Shown here piece after piece: positions 8,213 through 17,581 of a stretch of DNA of 64,000 nucleotides. The DNA comes from Pantoea endophytica. Its GTDB lineage: Bacteria; Pseudomonadota; Gammaproteobacteria; Enterobacterales; Enterobacteriaceae. The notes beneath the pieces were generated by a model that was given only the letters and a program-made list of their open reading frames with translations, did no database searches and was not told the DNA's origin. The position numbers were made by a program, and so were the translations under genes. The number at the start of each line of letters is the position of its first letter. Position 1 is the stretch's first letter. The DNA lies in contig NZ_PJRT01000033.1 of the NCBI RefSeq assembly GCF_002858935.1, forward strand, positions 641,960 through 705,959, read 5' to 3'.

Positions 8213-10600
8213 TTAATGTTTGGATGCGTTCAGCTCTGCCAAACTCAACCAGGTTTCAACCACGGTATCCGGATTAAGCGACAGGCTATCAATGCCCTGC
8301 TCCATTAACCATGCCGCAAAGTCCTGATGATCCGACGGTCCCTGACCACAAATACCGACGTATTTGCCCTGTTTTTTTGCCGCTTTGATCGACATCGATA
8401 ACAGCGCTTTCACGGCATCATTACGTTCATCAAACAGCGCGGACACCACGCCAGAGTCACGATCGAGGCCCAGAGCCAGCTGTGTCATGTCGTTAGAGCC
8501 GATGGAGAAGCCATCGAAGTGCTCGAGGAACTGCTCAGCCAGCAAGGCGTTGGACGGGATCTCACACATCATGATCACTTTCAGGCCATTCTCGCCGCGC
8601 TTCAGACCGTTTTTCGCCAGCTCGGCGACCACCGCTTCGGCTTGATCGACGGTACGCACGAACGGAATCATGATTTCAACGTTGGTCAGCCCCATTTCGT
8701 TACGCACGCGCTTCACCGCTTCGCACTCCAGCTTGAAGCAGTCGCGGAAGTTGTCAGCAACGTAGCGACCGGCGCCACGGAAACCGAGCATCGGGTTCTC
8801 TTCTTCCGGCTCATAACGCTCGCCACCCACCAGGTTGGCGTATTCGTTGGTTTTGAAATCGGAAAGACGAACAATCACGCGCTTCGGCGCAAATGCGGCA
8901 CCCAGCGTCGCAATCCCTTCGGTTAGACGGCCGATGTAGAACTCAATCGGGTCATCAAAGCCTTTCATCATCTGACGAATCTGCTGCTGCAATTCCGGCG
9001 TTTGCTGATCAAACTCCAGCAACGCTTTGGGATGCACGCCAATCATACGGTTGATAATGAACTCCAGACGCGCCAGGCCAACACCTTCGTTCGGCAAGCA
9101 GGCGAAATCGAACGCACGATCCGGATTACCGATGTTCATCATGATCTTCAGCGGCAGTTCCTGCATGGTATCGACCTGCGAGCTGGTCACTTCGAAGTCC
9201 AGCAGTTGGTCATAGACATAACCGGTATCACCTTCGGCGCAGGAAACCGTGACTTTGTGGCCATCTTTCAGGTGATCGGTGGCATCGCCACAGCCCACCA
9301 CCGCCGGAATGCCCAGCTCACGCGCGATGATCGCTGCATGGCAAGTACGACCGCCGCGATTGGTGACGATGGCTGAGGCTTTCTTCATGATCGGTTCCCA
9401 ATCGGGATCGGTCATGTCGGTTACCAGCACGTCGCCTTTTTCAATGCGATGCATCTCGCTGATGTCGTGGATGACTTTGACTTCACCAGCACCGATGCGA
9501 TGACCAATGGCGCGGCCTTCGACCACCACGTTGCCTTTGCCCTGCAGCGTATAACGTTCCATCACCTGACCGTTGGAGCGCACCGTTTCCGGACGCGCCT
9601 GCACGATGAACAGTTTGCCGGTGTGGCCATCTTTCGCCCATTCAATGTCCATTGGGCGTTTGTAGTGCTGCTCAATCAGCACCGCCTGACGCGCCAGCGC
9701 CTGCACTTCATCATCGGTTAAGCTGAAGCGATCGCGCTGTTCCTGCTCGACATCTTCAATCCGCACCTGCTCGCCATGCTCCTGCGAATCCGCATACACC
9801 ATGCGCAGCTTTTTTGAGCCCATTGTGCGGCGCACAATCGCCGGACGATTGGCGGCCAGCGTTGGTTTGTGCACGTAGAACTCGTCGGGGTTCACCGCGC
9901 CCTGCACCACCATTTCGCCCAAACCAAAGGCGGAGGTGATAAACACCACTTGATCAAAGCCCGATTCGGTATCAATGGTGAACATTACGCCCGACGAGGC
10001 GAGGTCCGATCGCACCATGCGCTGAATACCGGCCGAGAGCGCCACGCCGCGATGGTCGTAGCCCTGATGCACACGGTAGGAGATGGCACGATCGTTAAAT
10101 AAGGAGGCATAAACGTGCTTCACTGCGATGATGACCGCGTCATAACCCTGCACGTTAAGGAAAGTCTCCTGCTGGCCGGCAAACGAGGCGTCGGGCATAT
10201 CCTCGGCGGTGGCTGACGAGCGCACCGCAAAGGAGGCGTCGGCATCATCAGCAGAGAGTTGTTCGTAGGCGCTACGAATTGCCGCTTCCAGTTCAGGCTG
10301 GAATGGCGTGTCGATCACCCATTGACGAATCTGTTTACCCGCTTGCGCGAGCTCAGCAACATCATCAACATCCGTTTTATCCAGCAAATCATAGATCCGC
10401 TGGTTCAGTCCGCTTTGATCGAGGAACAGATTAAACGCGTAAGATGTGGTCGCATAACCGTTTGGTACGGAAACACCCAGCGACGACAAATTCGTAATCA
10501 TTTCTCCAAGGGAAGCATTCTTGCCTCCCACCCGATCAACATCATGCATGCCAAGCTGGTTGTACCAGAGCACTAGCGACTGTTGGTCTTGATTGGACAT
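8213..10600 (-). CDS. ppsA: PpsA, phosphoenolpyruvate synthase
   Basis: Converts pyruvate, ATP and water to PEP, AMP and phosphate, the entry step of gluconeogenesis from three-carbon acids. The 795-aa protein has the N-terminal ATP-grasp nucleotide-binding domain, the swivelling phosphohistidine domain with the catalytic His in GGRTCHAAIIAREL (about residue 420), and the C-terminal PEP/pyruvate TIM barrel. It is divergent from ppsR, the kinase/phosphorylase that controls it. A candidate Cra site lies about 95 bp upstream. Confidence 0.97.
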   Translation of the reverse strand: MSNQDQQSLVLWYNQLGMHDVDRVGGKNASLGEMITNLSSLGVSVPNGYATTSYAFNLFLDQSGLNQRIYDLLDKTDVDDVAELAQAGKQIRQWVIDTPFQPELEAAIRSAYEQLSADDADASFAVRSSATAEDMPDASFAGQQETFLNVQGYDAVIIAVKHVYASLFNDRAISYRVHQGYDHRGVALSAGIQRMVRSDLASSGVMFTIDTESGFDQVVFITSAFGLGEMVVQGAVNPDEFYVHKPTLAANRPAIVRRTMGSKKLRMVYADSQEHGEQVRIEDVEQEQRDRFSLTDDEVQALARQAVLIEQHYKRPMDIEWAKDGHTGKLFIVQARPETVRSNGQVMERYTLQGKGNVVVEGRAIGHRIGAGEVKVIHDISEMHRIEKGDVLVTDMTDPDWEPIMKKASAIVTNRGGRTCHAAIIARELGIPAVVGCGDATDHLKDGHKVTVSCAEGDTGYVYDQLLDFEVTSSQVDTMQELPLKIMMNIGNPDRAFDFACLPNEGVGLARLEFIINRMIGVHPKALLEFDQQTPELQQQIRQMMKGFDDPIEFYIGRLTEGIATLGAAFAPKRVIVRLSDFKTNEYANLVGGERYEPEEENPMLGFRGAGRYVADNFRDCFKLECEAVKRVRNEMGLTNVEIMIPFVRTVDQAEAVVAELAKNGLKRGENGLKVIMMCEIPSNALLAEQFLEHFDGFSIGSNDMTQLALGLDRDSGVVSALFDERNDAVKALLSMSIKAAKKQGKYVGICGQGPSDHQDFAAWLMEQGIDSLSLNPDTVVETWLSLAELNASKH

Positions 10601-10693
10601 TGAGATTATCCTTTTAAATGATGTGAATACACATGGAACATTTTGCTATTCGCCAAACCAGCCTGGCACAACCGATTAATAAAGACTAAGTGT

Positions 10694-10705
10694 TGAATCG
10701 TTAAA
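10694..10705. promoter_or_regulatory. candidate Cra (FruR) site for ppsA
   Basis: TGAATCGTTAAA fits the Cra core TGAAWCGNTH. It lies about 95 bp upstream of ppsA, where Cra acts as an activator of ppsA in E. coli. The match is to a short, degenerate core, so it is a candidate only. Confidence 0.55.
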
Positions 10706-10751
10706 GCAGGAAAAGAAAGACAAAATCGGATTAGTACTTAGAATTAATTGT

Positions 10752-10843
10752 GTTGCGCAACCGCCCTATTTCACGCTAATAGATTGCTGAAGCGATATTT
10801 TTCCCCTTTTCAGAGGGTTAGCGATTGATTTTTGTTGCGCAAC
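10752..10843. promoter_or_regulatory. pair of identical 10-bp palindromes between ppsA and ppsR
   Basis: GTTGCGCAAC occurs at 10752-10761 and again at 10834-10843, 82 bp apart. The flanks are similar (TGTTGCGCAACCGCC versus TGTTGCGCAACGCC). The rest of the 449-bp gap is AT-rich. Two copies of a self-complementary decamer in one divergent promoter region suggest an operator pair; no factor can be named. Confidence 0.5.
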
Positions 10844-11049
10844 GCCTTCACACTTTATTTCATGCGCGAAAAGGAAAATGCGCGAAAATAATGCTTTTCA
10901 AAACAGCATTTCATCTAATATTGATTATTCGCTGATTCATCTTTGTGAGCGCAATAGCGGACAATATGGATATTTCATTTTAATATTATTTAAAATGAAA
11001 TATTGTCATCGACAACTTGGGCATTGCCAGGCAAGAGGATATTTGCACT

Positions 11050-11877
11050 ATGAACACTGAACGCAGCGTATTCTACATCTCTGATGGCACCGCCATTACC
11101 GCCGAAGTGCTGGGCCATGCGGTGTTGTCCCAGTTCCCGGTGATGACCCACAGCGTGACGCTGCCATTTGTCGAGAATGTGCAACGCGCTCAGGCGGTTA
11201 AAGCGCAGATCAACGCGCTCTACCAGCAGAGCGGCGTGCGCCCGCTGGTGTTCTTCTCCATCGTCACACCCGACGTCCGTGAAATTATTCTCGAAAGCGA
11301 AGGCTTTTGTCAGGACATCGTGCAGGCGCTGGTAGCACCGTTGCAGAGCGAACTCGGCGTGGCGTCAATGCCGGTGGCGCACCGCACGCACGGTTTGACC
11401 GCCAGCAACCTCGGTAAATATGACGCGCGCATCGCCGCCATCGATTACACCCTTGCGCATGATGATGGCATTTCCCTGCGCGGCCTCGAAGATGCGCAGG
11501 TGATTCTGCTCGGCGTATCTCGCTGCGGGAAGACGCCCACCAGCTTGTATCTGGCAATGCAGTTTGGCGTACGTGCCGCTAACTATCCGTTTATCGCCGA
11601 TGATATGGATAACCTGAAACTGCCGCCGGCGCTGCGTGCACATCAGCATAAGTTGTTTGGTTTAACTATCGACCCGGAACGCCTGGCGGCGATTCGCCAG
11701 GAGCGCGCGGAAAATACCCGCTACGCTTCGTTGCGCCAGTGCCGTCTCGAAGTAGGCGAAGTGGAAGCGCTGTTCCGCACCAACCAGATTCGTTATCTCA
11801 ACAGCACCAACTATTCGGTGGAAGAGATCGCCACCAAAATCCTCGATATCATGGGTCTGAGCCGCAGCATGTATTAG
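11050..11877 (+). CDS. ppsR: PpsR, PEP synthase regulatory kinase/phosphorylase
   Basis: Bifunctional enzyme (DUF299 family) that inactivates PpsA by ADP-dependent threonine phosphorylation and reactivates it by phosphate-dependent phosphorolysis. The 275-aa product nearly matches E. coli PpsR (277 aa). It has the P-loop-like GVSRCGKTPTS around residue 155 and the conserved end ILDIMGLSRSMY. ATG at 11050 is preceded by AAGAGG and gives MNTERSVFYISDGTAI, aligned with the E. coli N-terminus. It is divergent from its target ppsA. Confidence 0.95.
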   Translation: MNTERSVFYISDGTAITAEVLGHAVLSQFPVMTHSVTLPFVENVQRAQAVKAQINALYQQSGVRPLVFFSIVTPDVREIILESEGFCQDIVQALVAPLQSELGVASMPVAHRTHGLTASNLGKYDARIAAIDYTLAHDDGISLRGLEDAQVILLGVSRCGKTPTSLYLAMQFGVRAANYPFIADDMDNLKLPPALRAHQHKLFGLTIDPERLAAIRQERAENTRYASLRQCRLEVGEVEALFRTNQIRYLNSTNYSVEEIATKILDIMGLSRSMY

Positions 11878-11888
11878 GTTTCTCTGCC

Positions 11889-11908
11889 GGTCGCCATAAG
11901 TGGCGACC
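11889..11908. repeat. short dispersed palindrome, copy 2
   Basis: GGTCGCC-ATAAGT-GGCGACC, 11 bp after the ppsR stop. Its arms are identical to those of the copy after ydiK; only the loop differs. Confidence 0.7.
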
Positions 11909-12071
11909 TCCCGCCACATACCGGGCCTGTATTGCAATCGTAAAGTCTGGCTTCCGTCTGTTTTAAGACCTTTGTTTTTAGCAGGTTGAATTCGCAGGCT
12001 ATTAGTTTATTGTGATCACCATCACTTCCCGGTATTTCACCGCTGCGAAGAACAAATTTTTGAGAATCTCA

Positions 12072-13118
12072 ATGAACAAGACTGATGAACTGCGTACCGC
12101 GCGCATCGGTAGCCTACTGACTCCGGCTGCGCTCGCGCATGAACACCCTATTTCGGCAGAGATTGCCGCCAACGTCACCGCTTCCCGCCAGCGCATCGCG
12201 CGCATTCTGACCGGTGAAGATCCGCGTCTGCTGGTGATTATTGGCCCTTGCTCGCTGCACGATCCTAAAGCGGCAATTGAGTATGCTGAACGTCTGAACG
12301 TGCTGCGTGAGCGCCATAAAGATCGTCTGGAAATCGTGATGCGTGCCTATTTCGAAAAACCGCGCACCGTGATTGGCTGGAAAGGTCTGATCTCAGATCC
12401 CGATCTGGATGGCAGCTACGATGTAAACCGCGGCATCGCCATTGCGCGCAAACTGCTGCTGGATATCAACGCGCTGGGCATGCCAACCGCCACTGAATTC
12501 CTCGATATGGTGATCGGCCAGTTTATTGCCGACCTGATCAGCTGGGGCGCGATTGGCGCGCGTACCACCGAAAGCCAGATTCATCGTGAAATGGCGTCAG
12601 CGCTCTCCTGTCCGGTCGGTTTCAAAAACGGCACCGACGGCAACGTGCAAATTGCGGTCGATGCGATTCGCGCCGCGCGTGCCAGCCACATGTTCCTGTC
12701 ACCGGATAAAAACGGTCAGATGACCATCTATCAAACCAGCGGTAATCCGCATGGTCACGTGATCCTGCGCGGCGGTCGACAGCCGAACTATCACGCCGAA
12801 GATGTGGCGGCGGCAGCGGCCAATCTGCGCGACTTCAATCTGCCGGAGCAATTGGTGATCGACTTCAGCCACGGCAACTGCCTGAAGCAGCACGGTCGTC
12901 AGCGTGACGTTGCCGATGATGTGGCGGCGCAAATCCGTGCCGGATCGCGCGCGGTTGCGGGCGTGATGATCGAGAGTTTCCTGCAGGAAGGGAATCAGAA
13001 AGTGGTGAGCGGTGCGGCGCTGACCTATGGTCAGTCAATCACCGATCCGTGCCTCGGCTGGGAAGACAGCGCCGAGGTGCTGGCAAAACTGGCTGCCGCG
13101 GTCGACAGCCGTTTTTAA
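12072..13118 (+). CDS. aroH: AroH, 3-deoxy-7-phosphoheptulonate (DAHP) synthase
   Basis: Condenses PEP and erythrose 4-phosphate to DAHP, the first step of the shikimate pathway. It is 348 aa, the E. coli AroH length. Conserved family segments include GPCSLHD (about residue 58), the substrate-binding PRTVIGWKG, and the C-terminal DFSHGN and MIESFLQEGNQ. Assignment to the Trp-sensitive isozyme rests on its position between ppsR and selO, as in E. coli. Its own product-sensing residues were not checked. The upstream region shows no clear CTAGTTAACTAG-type TrpR operator. It converges on selO with only 7 bp between stops. Confidence 0.92.
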   Translation: MNKTDELRTARIGSLLTPAALAHEHPISAEIAANVTASRQRIARILTGEDPRLLVIIGPCSLHDPKAAIEYAERLNVLRERHKDRLEIVMRAYFEKPRTVIGWKGLISDPDLDGSYDVNRGIAIARKLLLDINALGMPTATEFLDMVIGQFIADLISWGAIGARTTESQIHREMASALSCPVGFKNGTDGNVQIAVDAIRAARASHMFLSPDKNGQMTIYQTSGNPHGHVILRGGRQPNYHAEDVAAAAANLRDFNLPEQLVIDFSHGNCLKQHGRQRDVADDVAAQIRAGSRAVAGVMIESFLQEGNQKVVSGAALTYGQSITDPCLGWEDSAEVLAKLAAAVDSRF

Positions 13119-13125
13119 TGCTGAT

Positions 13126-14565
13126 CTAGCTGGAACAACTCACTTCCAGCGTTTTGCCCCACTCTGGTGGCCGTTGGCGCAACTCTGCGCTGACGGCCGC
13201 ATCGCTAAACGGTTGCTGTAACGCGCCATGTAGCTTCGCTAACGCCGTGGTCTCGCCGTTCTCGACCTCTTCAATCACCTGCTGTGCCAGATAGTTGCGT
13301 AACACCAGCGCCGGATTCGCCGCTTTCATCACCGCCTGACGCTGCGCATCGCTGGCGTGGTCTTGCAACAAACGCTGGCGATAATCGCTGTACCAGCGAT
13401 CAAAGGCCTCACGATCAATAAACTCATCACGCAACGGCGAACGGCTTTCATCTTGCTGCGTGTCGCTCAGCATGCGGAAGGTCAGAGTGTAATCACTGTG
13501 TTCCGCCGTCATCATCGACAGCAAGCCGGTCAGAAGCGTGTTGTCATTGGCATCCGCCGTCAGCAAGCCGAGTTTGGCACGCATTTTCTCCCCCCAAACG
13601 CGCATCAGCTCACCTTCATAATGACCCAGCGCCTGCTTAAGCTGCTCGGTGGTCATCAAGCCCGACAAGGCATGCGCCAGGCGATTAAGGTTCCACAAGC
13701 CAATCATCGGCTGATTTTCGAAAGCGTAGCGGCCCTGATAGTCACTGTGATTGCAAATGTAATCCGGCTGATAGTCGTCGAGGAAACCGTAAGGACCGTA
13801 ATCCAGCGTTAAGCCCAGAATCGACATGTTATCGGTGTTCATCACGCCGTGCGCAAAGCCAACGCTCTGCCAATGGGCGATCAGGCTCGCCGTACGTTTA
13901 ACGATATCGGTGAACCACAGCAGGTAACGATCCGCTTCATCCTTGAGTTGCGGCCAGTGATGGCGAATGGCGTAATCCGCCAGCTGGCGCACTTTGTCTT
14001 GTTTACCGCCGTAATAGAAATGCTCAAAATGACCGAAACGCAGATGGCTGTCGGCAATGCGCATCAGCATCGCACCGCGTTCCTGGGTTTCGCGTAGCAC
14101 CGGCTCATCGCCAATGGCTAACGCCAGCGCGCGCGTGGTGGGAATGCCAAGATGGTGCAGCGCTTCAGACGCGAGGAATTCGCGTACGCTGGAGCGGATC
14201 ACCGCGCGACCGTCACCCATGCGCGAATAGGGCGTTAATCCGGCCCCTTTTAAGTGCCAGTCGAGCTTACGACCGTTGGCCAGCTGCTGTTCACCCAACA
14301 GAATGCCGCGCCCATCGCCCAGCTGTCCGGCCCAGACGCCAAACTGATGGCCACTATAAACCTGCGCCAGCGGCGACATGCCGGGCAGCATTTCGCGTCC
14401 TGACCACACGCCATGCCCGCTGCCGGCGAACAGCGCATCGTCTAAACCCATCTCTTGTGCCAGCGGGGCATTGTGATAAAACAGCCGTCCACCCGCTAAT
14501 GGCGTTGGGTCCAGCGCGGTGTAGAATCCGGGTAATTCTTGCTGCCAGCTATTGGTAAATTGCAT
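13126..14565 (-). CDS. selO: SelO (YdiU), protein adenylyltransferase
   Basis: Pseudokinase-fold enzyme that transfers AMP from ATP to Ser, Thr or Tyr of protein substrates, linked to redox homeostasis. The 479-aa product matches E. coli YdiU (478 aa) throughout: PGMSPLAQVYSGHQFGVWAG near residue 70, GDGRG, SHLRFGHFEHFYY, GVMNTDNMSILGLT, and a C-terminal EVSCSS ending with the cysteine of the usual C-S-S tail. ATG at 14565 follows a good GGAG; an in-frame extension upstream gives a less family-like N-terminus. E. coli's hemP, normally next door, is absent. Confidence 0.94.
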   Translation of the reverse strand: MQFTNSWQQELPGFYTALDPTPLAGGRLFYHNAPLAQEMGLDDALFAGSGHGVWSGREMLPGMSPLAQVYSGHQFGVWAGQLGDGRGILLGEQQLANGRKLDWHLKGAGLTPYSRMGDGRAVIRSSVREFLASEALHHLGIPTTRALALAIGDEPVLRETQERGAMLMRIADSHLRFGHFEHFYYGGKQDKVRQLADYAIRHHWPQLKDEADRYLLWFTDIVKRTASLIAHWQSVGFAHGVMNTDNMSILGLTLDYGPYGFLDDYQPDYICNHSDYQGRYAFENQPMIGLWNLNRLAHALSGLMTTEQLKQALGHYEGELMRVWGEKMRAKLGLLTADANDNTLLTGLLSMMTAEHSDYTLTFRMLSDTQQDESRSPLRDEFIDREAFDRWYSDYRQRLLQDHASDAQRQAVMKAANPALVLRNYLAQQVIEEVENGETTALAKLHGALQQPFSDAAVSAELRQRPPEWGKTLEVSCSS

Positions 14566-14663
14566 CGACACTCCGGAAGGTGCGCTTAAATCAGGCACCC
14601 GCAATAAGTTATAAGATAACAGAGAGTGTAACGCCGACGCGGCGCGGAAGACAGGCGAAAGGG

Positions 14664-15407
14664 TTACTGCTGCGAAGGCGTGTGTAAATTCAGGTCGGAA
14701 TAGATGAGATCGTCAAGACGTTCAGCTTTCACCACCGGGAACAGGCTGCCCTGTAGCTGCGCACCACTCAACGTGGTCATCTTTTCCATCATGTGGTTAT
14801 CGTCAATACCACAAATAATGATCTGGTCCGCAAAATCGGAAAAATTATTGATAACTGTCTGAATAAAAGGCGTAAACGAGGCGCGCTTGGCCAGGTTGTG
14901 AATAAAGGCTTTATCCAGTTTTAACACGCTAAACAGATTATCGTACACCGCGGTTGCTGGTGCTTTTCCTGCGCCAAATTGTGAAAGCGATAAACGAAAT
15001 TCACTTTGTAATGCTGCGAGCAATGGATGGGATTTACCCAAAGATAATTGCGGAAACGTTTCGCTGATATCTAAAACAATAAAAGGGATTTGTCGGAATT
15101 TCCTTAACAGAAATTCGCTGGCTAAAAGTGTATTGGCCATAGAATCATCAATACGTACCAACGCGGTAATTTGATTAATCTCAAAAAAGTCGCGGTACTT
15201 TTCCAGCAATGAAAGCTGGCTCTGCAGCAAACGTAATTGCTGCGCATCGTCCAATTGCGGCAACAGCAAATCCTGCGGCAGCGTAATAGGTGCGCTGTCG
15301 TGGACAAATTGCGTCACCAGCTCGACCGCAGTCAGCTGGCCCGCCAGAGAGTAAACTGGATAAAACCAGGTTTCCGACTGATAGTCGGCAGACAAATGGA
15401 CTTTCAT
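14664..15407 (-). CDS. ydiV: YdiV, EAL-like anti-FlhDC factor
   Basis: Degenerate EAL-domain protein that does not act as a c-di-GMP phosphodiesterase in E. coli and Salmonella. There it binds FlhD and promotes removal of FlhDC, repressing flagella under poor nutrition. The 247-aa product covers the single EAL-like domain. The position of the EAL signature reads ELV (TAVELVTQ, about residue 29), so catalytic residues are missing as expected. It sits between selO and nlpC, as in E. coli. The 314-bp upstream gap to nlpC is AT-rich, with no other gene seen. Flagellar relevance here is supported by the chemotaxis genes at the far end of the window. Confidence 0.85.
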   Translation of the reverse strand: MKVHLSADYQSETWFYPVYSLAGQLTAVELVTQFVHDSAPITLPQDLLLPQLDDAQQLRLLQSQLSLLEKYRDFFEINQITALVRIDDSMANTLLASEFLLRKFRQIPFIVLDISETFPQLSLGKSHPLLAALQSEFRLSLSQFGAGKAPATAVYDNLFSVLKLDKAFIHNLAKRASFTPFIQTVINNFSDFADQIIICGIDDNHMMEKMTTLSGAQLQGSLFPVVKAERLDDLIYSDLNLHTPSQQ

Positions 15408-15721
15408 TTTTCAAGCCAGAAGCAATGGCAATTGGCGCATCGTATATCAACGAATACCACCAGGCAATAGGACCAAACGTTTGAAGAGGTGCCGTTTTAG
15501 GTCTTATTACGCTGATTTAAACCGCAAATAATACTTAAGCCAAATAAGCCGGGGTTAATGTCCATACCAATTAAATAAATTTAGCTTTATTATTAGTATT
15601 AAATCGATGGCGGGTAAAGTGCCATTTTAAATGATAGTTAAATATCGGCAGAATTCAGATTTAATTCAGGGTGAAATACCCTTTCTTTTTTCGCGTCTTT
15701 ATTAAGCGATAACAACGCTAT

Positions 15722-16180
15722 TTAGATGCGACGCGCCTGCCAAAATACTTTACGCCAGTAAACATTATCCAGCGACGAGCGGATCACACCCTGGCTGGTC
15801 GAGGCGTGAATAAAGGTGTTGTCGGTATCGTAAATACCGACGTGCAAACCGTTTTCTCCACTGCCGGTTTTGAAGAACACCAGATCGCCAGGCAGTAGAT
15901 CGCCTTTGTCGATGCGCGTACCAATGTCGGTTTGATCAATGGTCGAGCGTGGCAGCTGCATATCGAATTTATCGCGGAAGGTGAGATAGACGAAGCCGGA
16001 ACAATCCACGCCACCGCGGCTTAATCCGCCATAGCGATACGGCGTTCCCCGCCAGCGGCTCAGCTGATCGTTGAGTTGGGCAATCACGGTGATAGAGTCA
16101 GACAAACGGCCATTCGGCGGCGGTGCATGATGGCTACAGCCCGCCAGCAACAGTGCCAAAATCAAAATTGTCAGCCGCAT
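15722..16180 (-). CDS. nlpC: NlpC, NlpC/P60 family lipoprotein
   Basis: Putative cell-wall endopeptidase of the NlpC/P60 family, cleaving peptide bonds in peptidoglycan stems. The 152-aa product starts with a lipoprotein signal (LLLAGC lipobox, Cys at residue 15). The papain-like catalytic Cys is in DCSGFVYL and the His in GLHVGIYD, followed by a second polar residue region (FIHAST). The start ATG at 16180 is chosen because it puts a compact lipoprotein signal at the N-terminus; an upstream in-frame start would add a charged leader. It is downstream of btuD, 69 bp away. Confidence 0.93.
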   Translation of the reverse strand: MRLTILILALLLAGCSHHAPPPNGRLSDSITVIAQLNDQLSRWRGTPYRYGGLSRGGVDCSGFVYLTFRDKFDMQLPRSTIDQTDIGTRIDKGDLLPGDLVFFKTGSGENGLHVGIYDTDNTFIHASTSQGVIRSSLDNVYWRKVFWQARRI

Positions 16181-16249
16181 CCGCCTTTCCCTCTCTCCCT
16201 TGTCCGGCAGACACTGTAGCGGCAAAGCGCCACGGCACGCAATCCTCTG

Positions 16250-16996
16250 TCAGGGAATAAACAGCAGCGGGCCTTGTGCGGTATCAATTTGTTCAAACGG
16301 GGTTTGGTAAAGCGGCGCTAAATGCGCAGCGGTCAGCACCTCGCTGGCCCTGCCCTGACGGACAACCGCGCCTTGATGCATTAACCACACGCGATCGGCA
16401 TGGCGCAGGCTGTGGTTGAGGTCGTGCCCGCTGGCAACAATCGCCAGACCGCTGCAACACAGTTCAGCCAGCAGCTTATCGACCGCGCGTTGCTGCGCCA
16501 CGTCGAGTGCACTCATCGGCTCATCCAGTAGCAGCAGTTTTCCGCGTGGATTGATCGCCGGATGAACCTGCAACACCACGGCAGCCAACCGCACGCGTTG
16601 CCATTCGCCACCAGAAAGCTGCGTAAGACTGCGCGTCAGTTTGTCCTGCAGCGCTAACTGCGCGAGCACCTCTTGTAACACGCAGTCTGTTTCCGCCGCT
16701 TGTGCGGTGATATGCATGCGTAAGTAATGCCACACCGGCATTTGTCCCGGTGCCATCTGCTGTTGCGGCAGCCAGCCGCGCAGCGGGGCCAATGCCGCTC
16801 CACTCAACGTAGCCAGCGGCGCGCCATCCAGCAGAATGCTGCCCTGACTCGGCAACAAACCGGACAGCGCGTTGAGCAAGGTACTTTTGCCGGCGCCGTT
16901 CGGTCCTACCAGATGCACTAACTCACCGGTGTTAACGCTCAATTCAACGGGAGCCAGCCGCCCTGTGACGCTGACTCCCTGACACTGCAATAGCAT
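16250..16996 (-). CDS. btuD: BtuD, vitamin B12 ABC transporter ATPase
   Basis: ATPase of the BtuCDF cobalamin importer. The 248-aa protein has Walker A GPNGAGKST (about residue 33), the ABC signature LSGGEWQRV, Walker B LLLLDEP and the H-loop in VASGHDLNH. It abuts btuE (ATG immediately after the btuE stop) and belongs to a btuC-btuE-btuD transcript, as in E. coli. The periplasmic partner btuF is not in this window. Confidence 0.95.
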   Translation of the reverse strand: MLLQCQGVSVTGRLAPVELSVNTGELVHLVGPNGAGKSTLLNALSGLLPSQGSILLDGAPLATLSGAALAPLRGWLPQQQMAPGQMPVWHYLRMHITAQAAETDCVLQEVLAQLALQDKLTRSLTQLSGGEWQRVRLAAVVLQVHPAINPRGKLLLLDEPMSALDVAQQRAVDKLLAELCCSGLAIVASGHDLNHSLRHADRVWLMHQGAVVRQGRASEVLTAAHLAPLYQTPFEQIDTAQGPLLFIP

Positions 16997-17542
16997 TTAT
17001 TCGGCCAGCGCCTGCTCTACACTTTTCAGGATGATGGGATCGTCTGGCGTCATATCCGGTGAGAAGCGCGCAATGACTTTGCCCTGCTTATTAATAAGGA
17101 ATTTTTCGAAGTTCCACAGGATATCGCCTGGCGCTTTCGGCGCGCGCCCTTTGCTCTCCATGCGCTCGAGGAAACCGCTGCCTTCCGGGCGTTGCGCCAC
17201 CGGCTGCGCCGCCGTCAGCTGCGCATAGAGAGGGTGACGATGCTCGCCGTTGACATCGGTTTTATCGAACATCGGGAAAGTGACGCCGTAAGTGGTGCTG
17301 CAAAAGGTTTTGATCTCTTCGTTACTGCCCGGCTCTTGCTCGAGGAACTGATTGCATGGGAAGCCAAGCACGCTGAACGGCCTATCCTGCCAGGCTTTCT
17401 GCAGCGATTCTAACTGCTCATACTGCGCCGTCAGGCCACATTTGGATGCCACATTGACTACCAGTAGCACCTTGCCCTCATAGGCCGCCAGCGTGGTTTT
17501 TTCACCGTCCAGCGTAACCAGTTCTGTCTGATAAATGCTCAT
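16997..17542 (-). CDS. btuE: BtuE, thioredoxin/glutathione peroxidase
   Basis: Peroxidase of the glutathione peroxidase family that reduces peroxides with thioredoxin or glutathione. It lies inside the btu cluster but is not required for B12 transport in E. coli. The 181-aa protein has the active-site motif NVASKCGLT with Cys where animal enzymes use selenocysteine (about residue 35), the FPCNQF segment with catalytic Gln, and the C-terminal WNFEKFL with the Trp. It sits between btuC and btuD. Confidence 0.95.
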   Translation of the reverse strand: MSIYQTELVTLDGEKTTLAAYEGKVLLVVNVASKCGLTAQYEQLESLQKAWQDRPFSVLGFPCNQFLEQEPGSNEEIKTFCSTTYGVTFPMFDKTDVNGEHRHPLYAQLTAAQPVAQRPEGSGFLERMESKGRAPKAPGDILWNFEKFLINKQGKVIARFSPDMTPDDPIILKSVEQALAE

Positions 17543-17581
17543 CGTCGATTCCTGTTGTTGATAACACGTTGCCAGCCAAAG

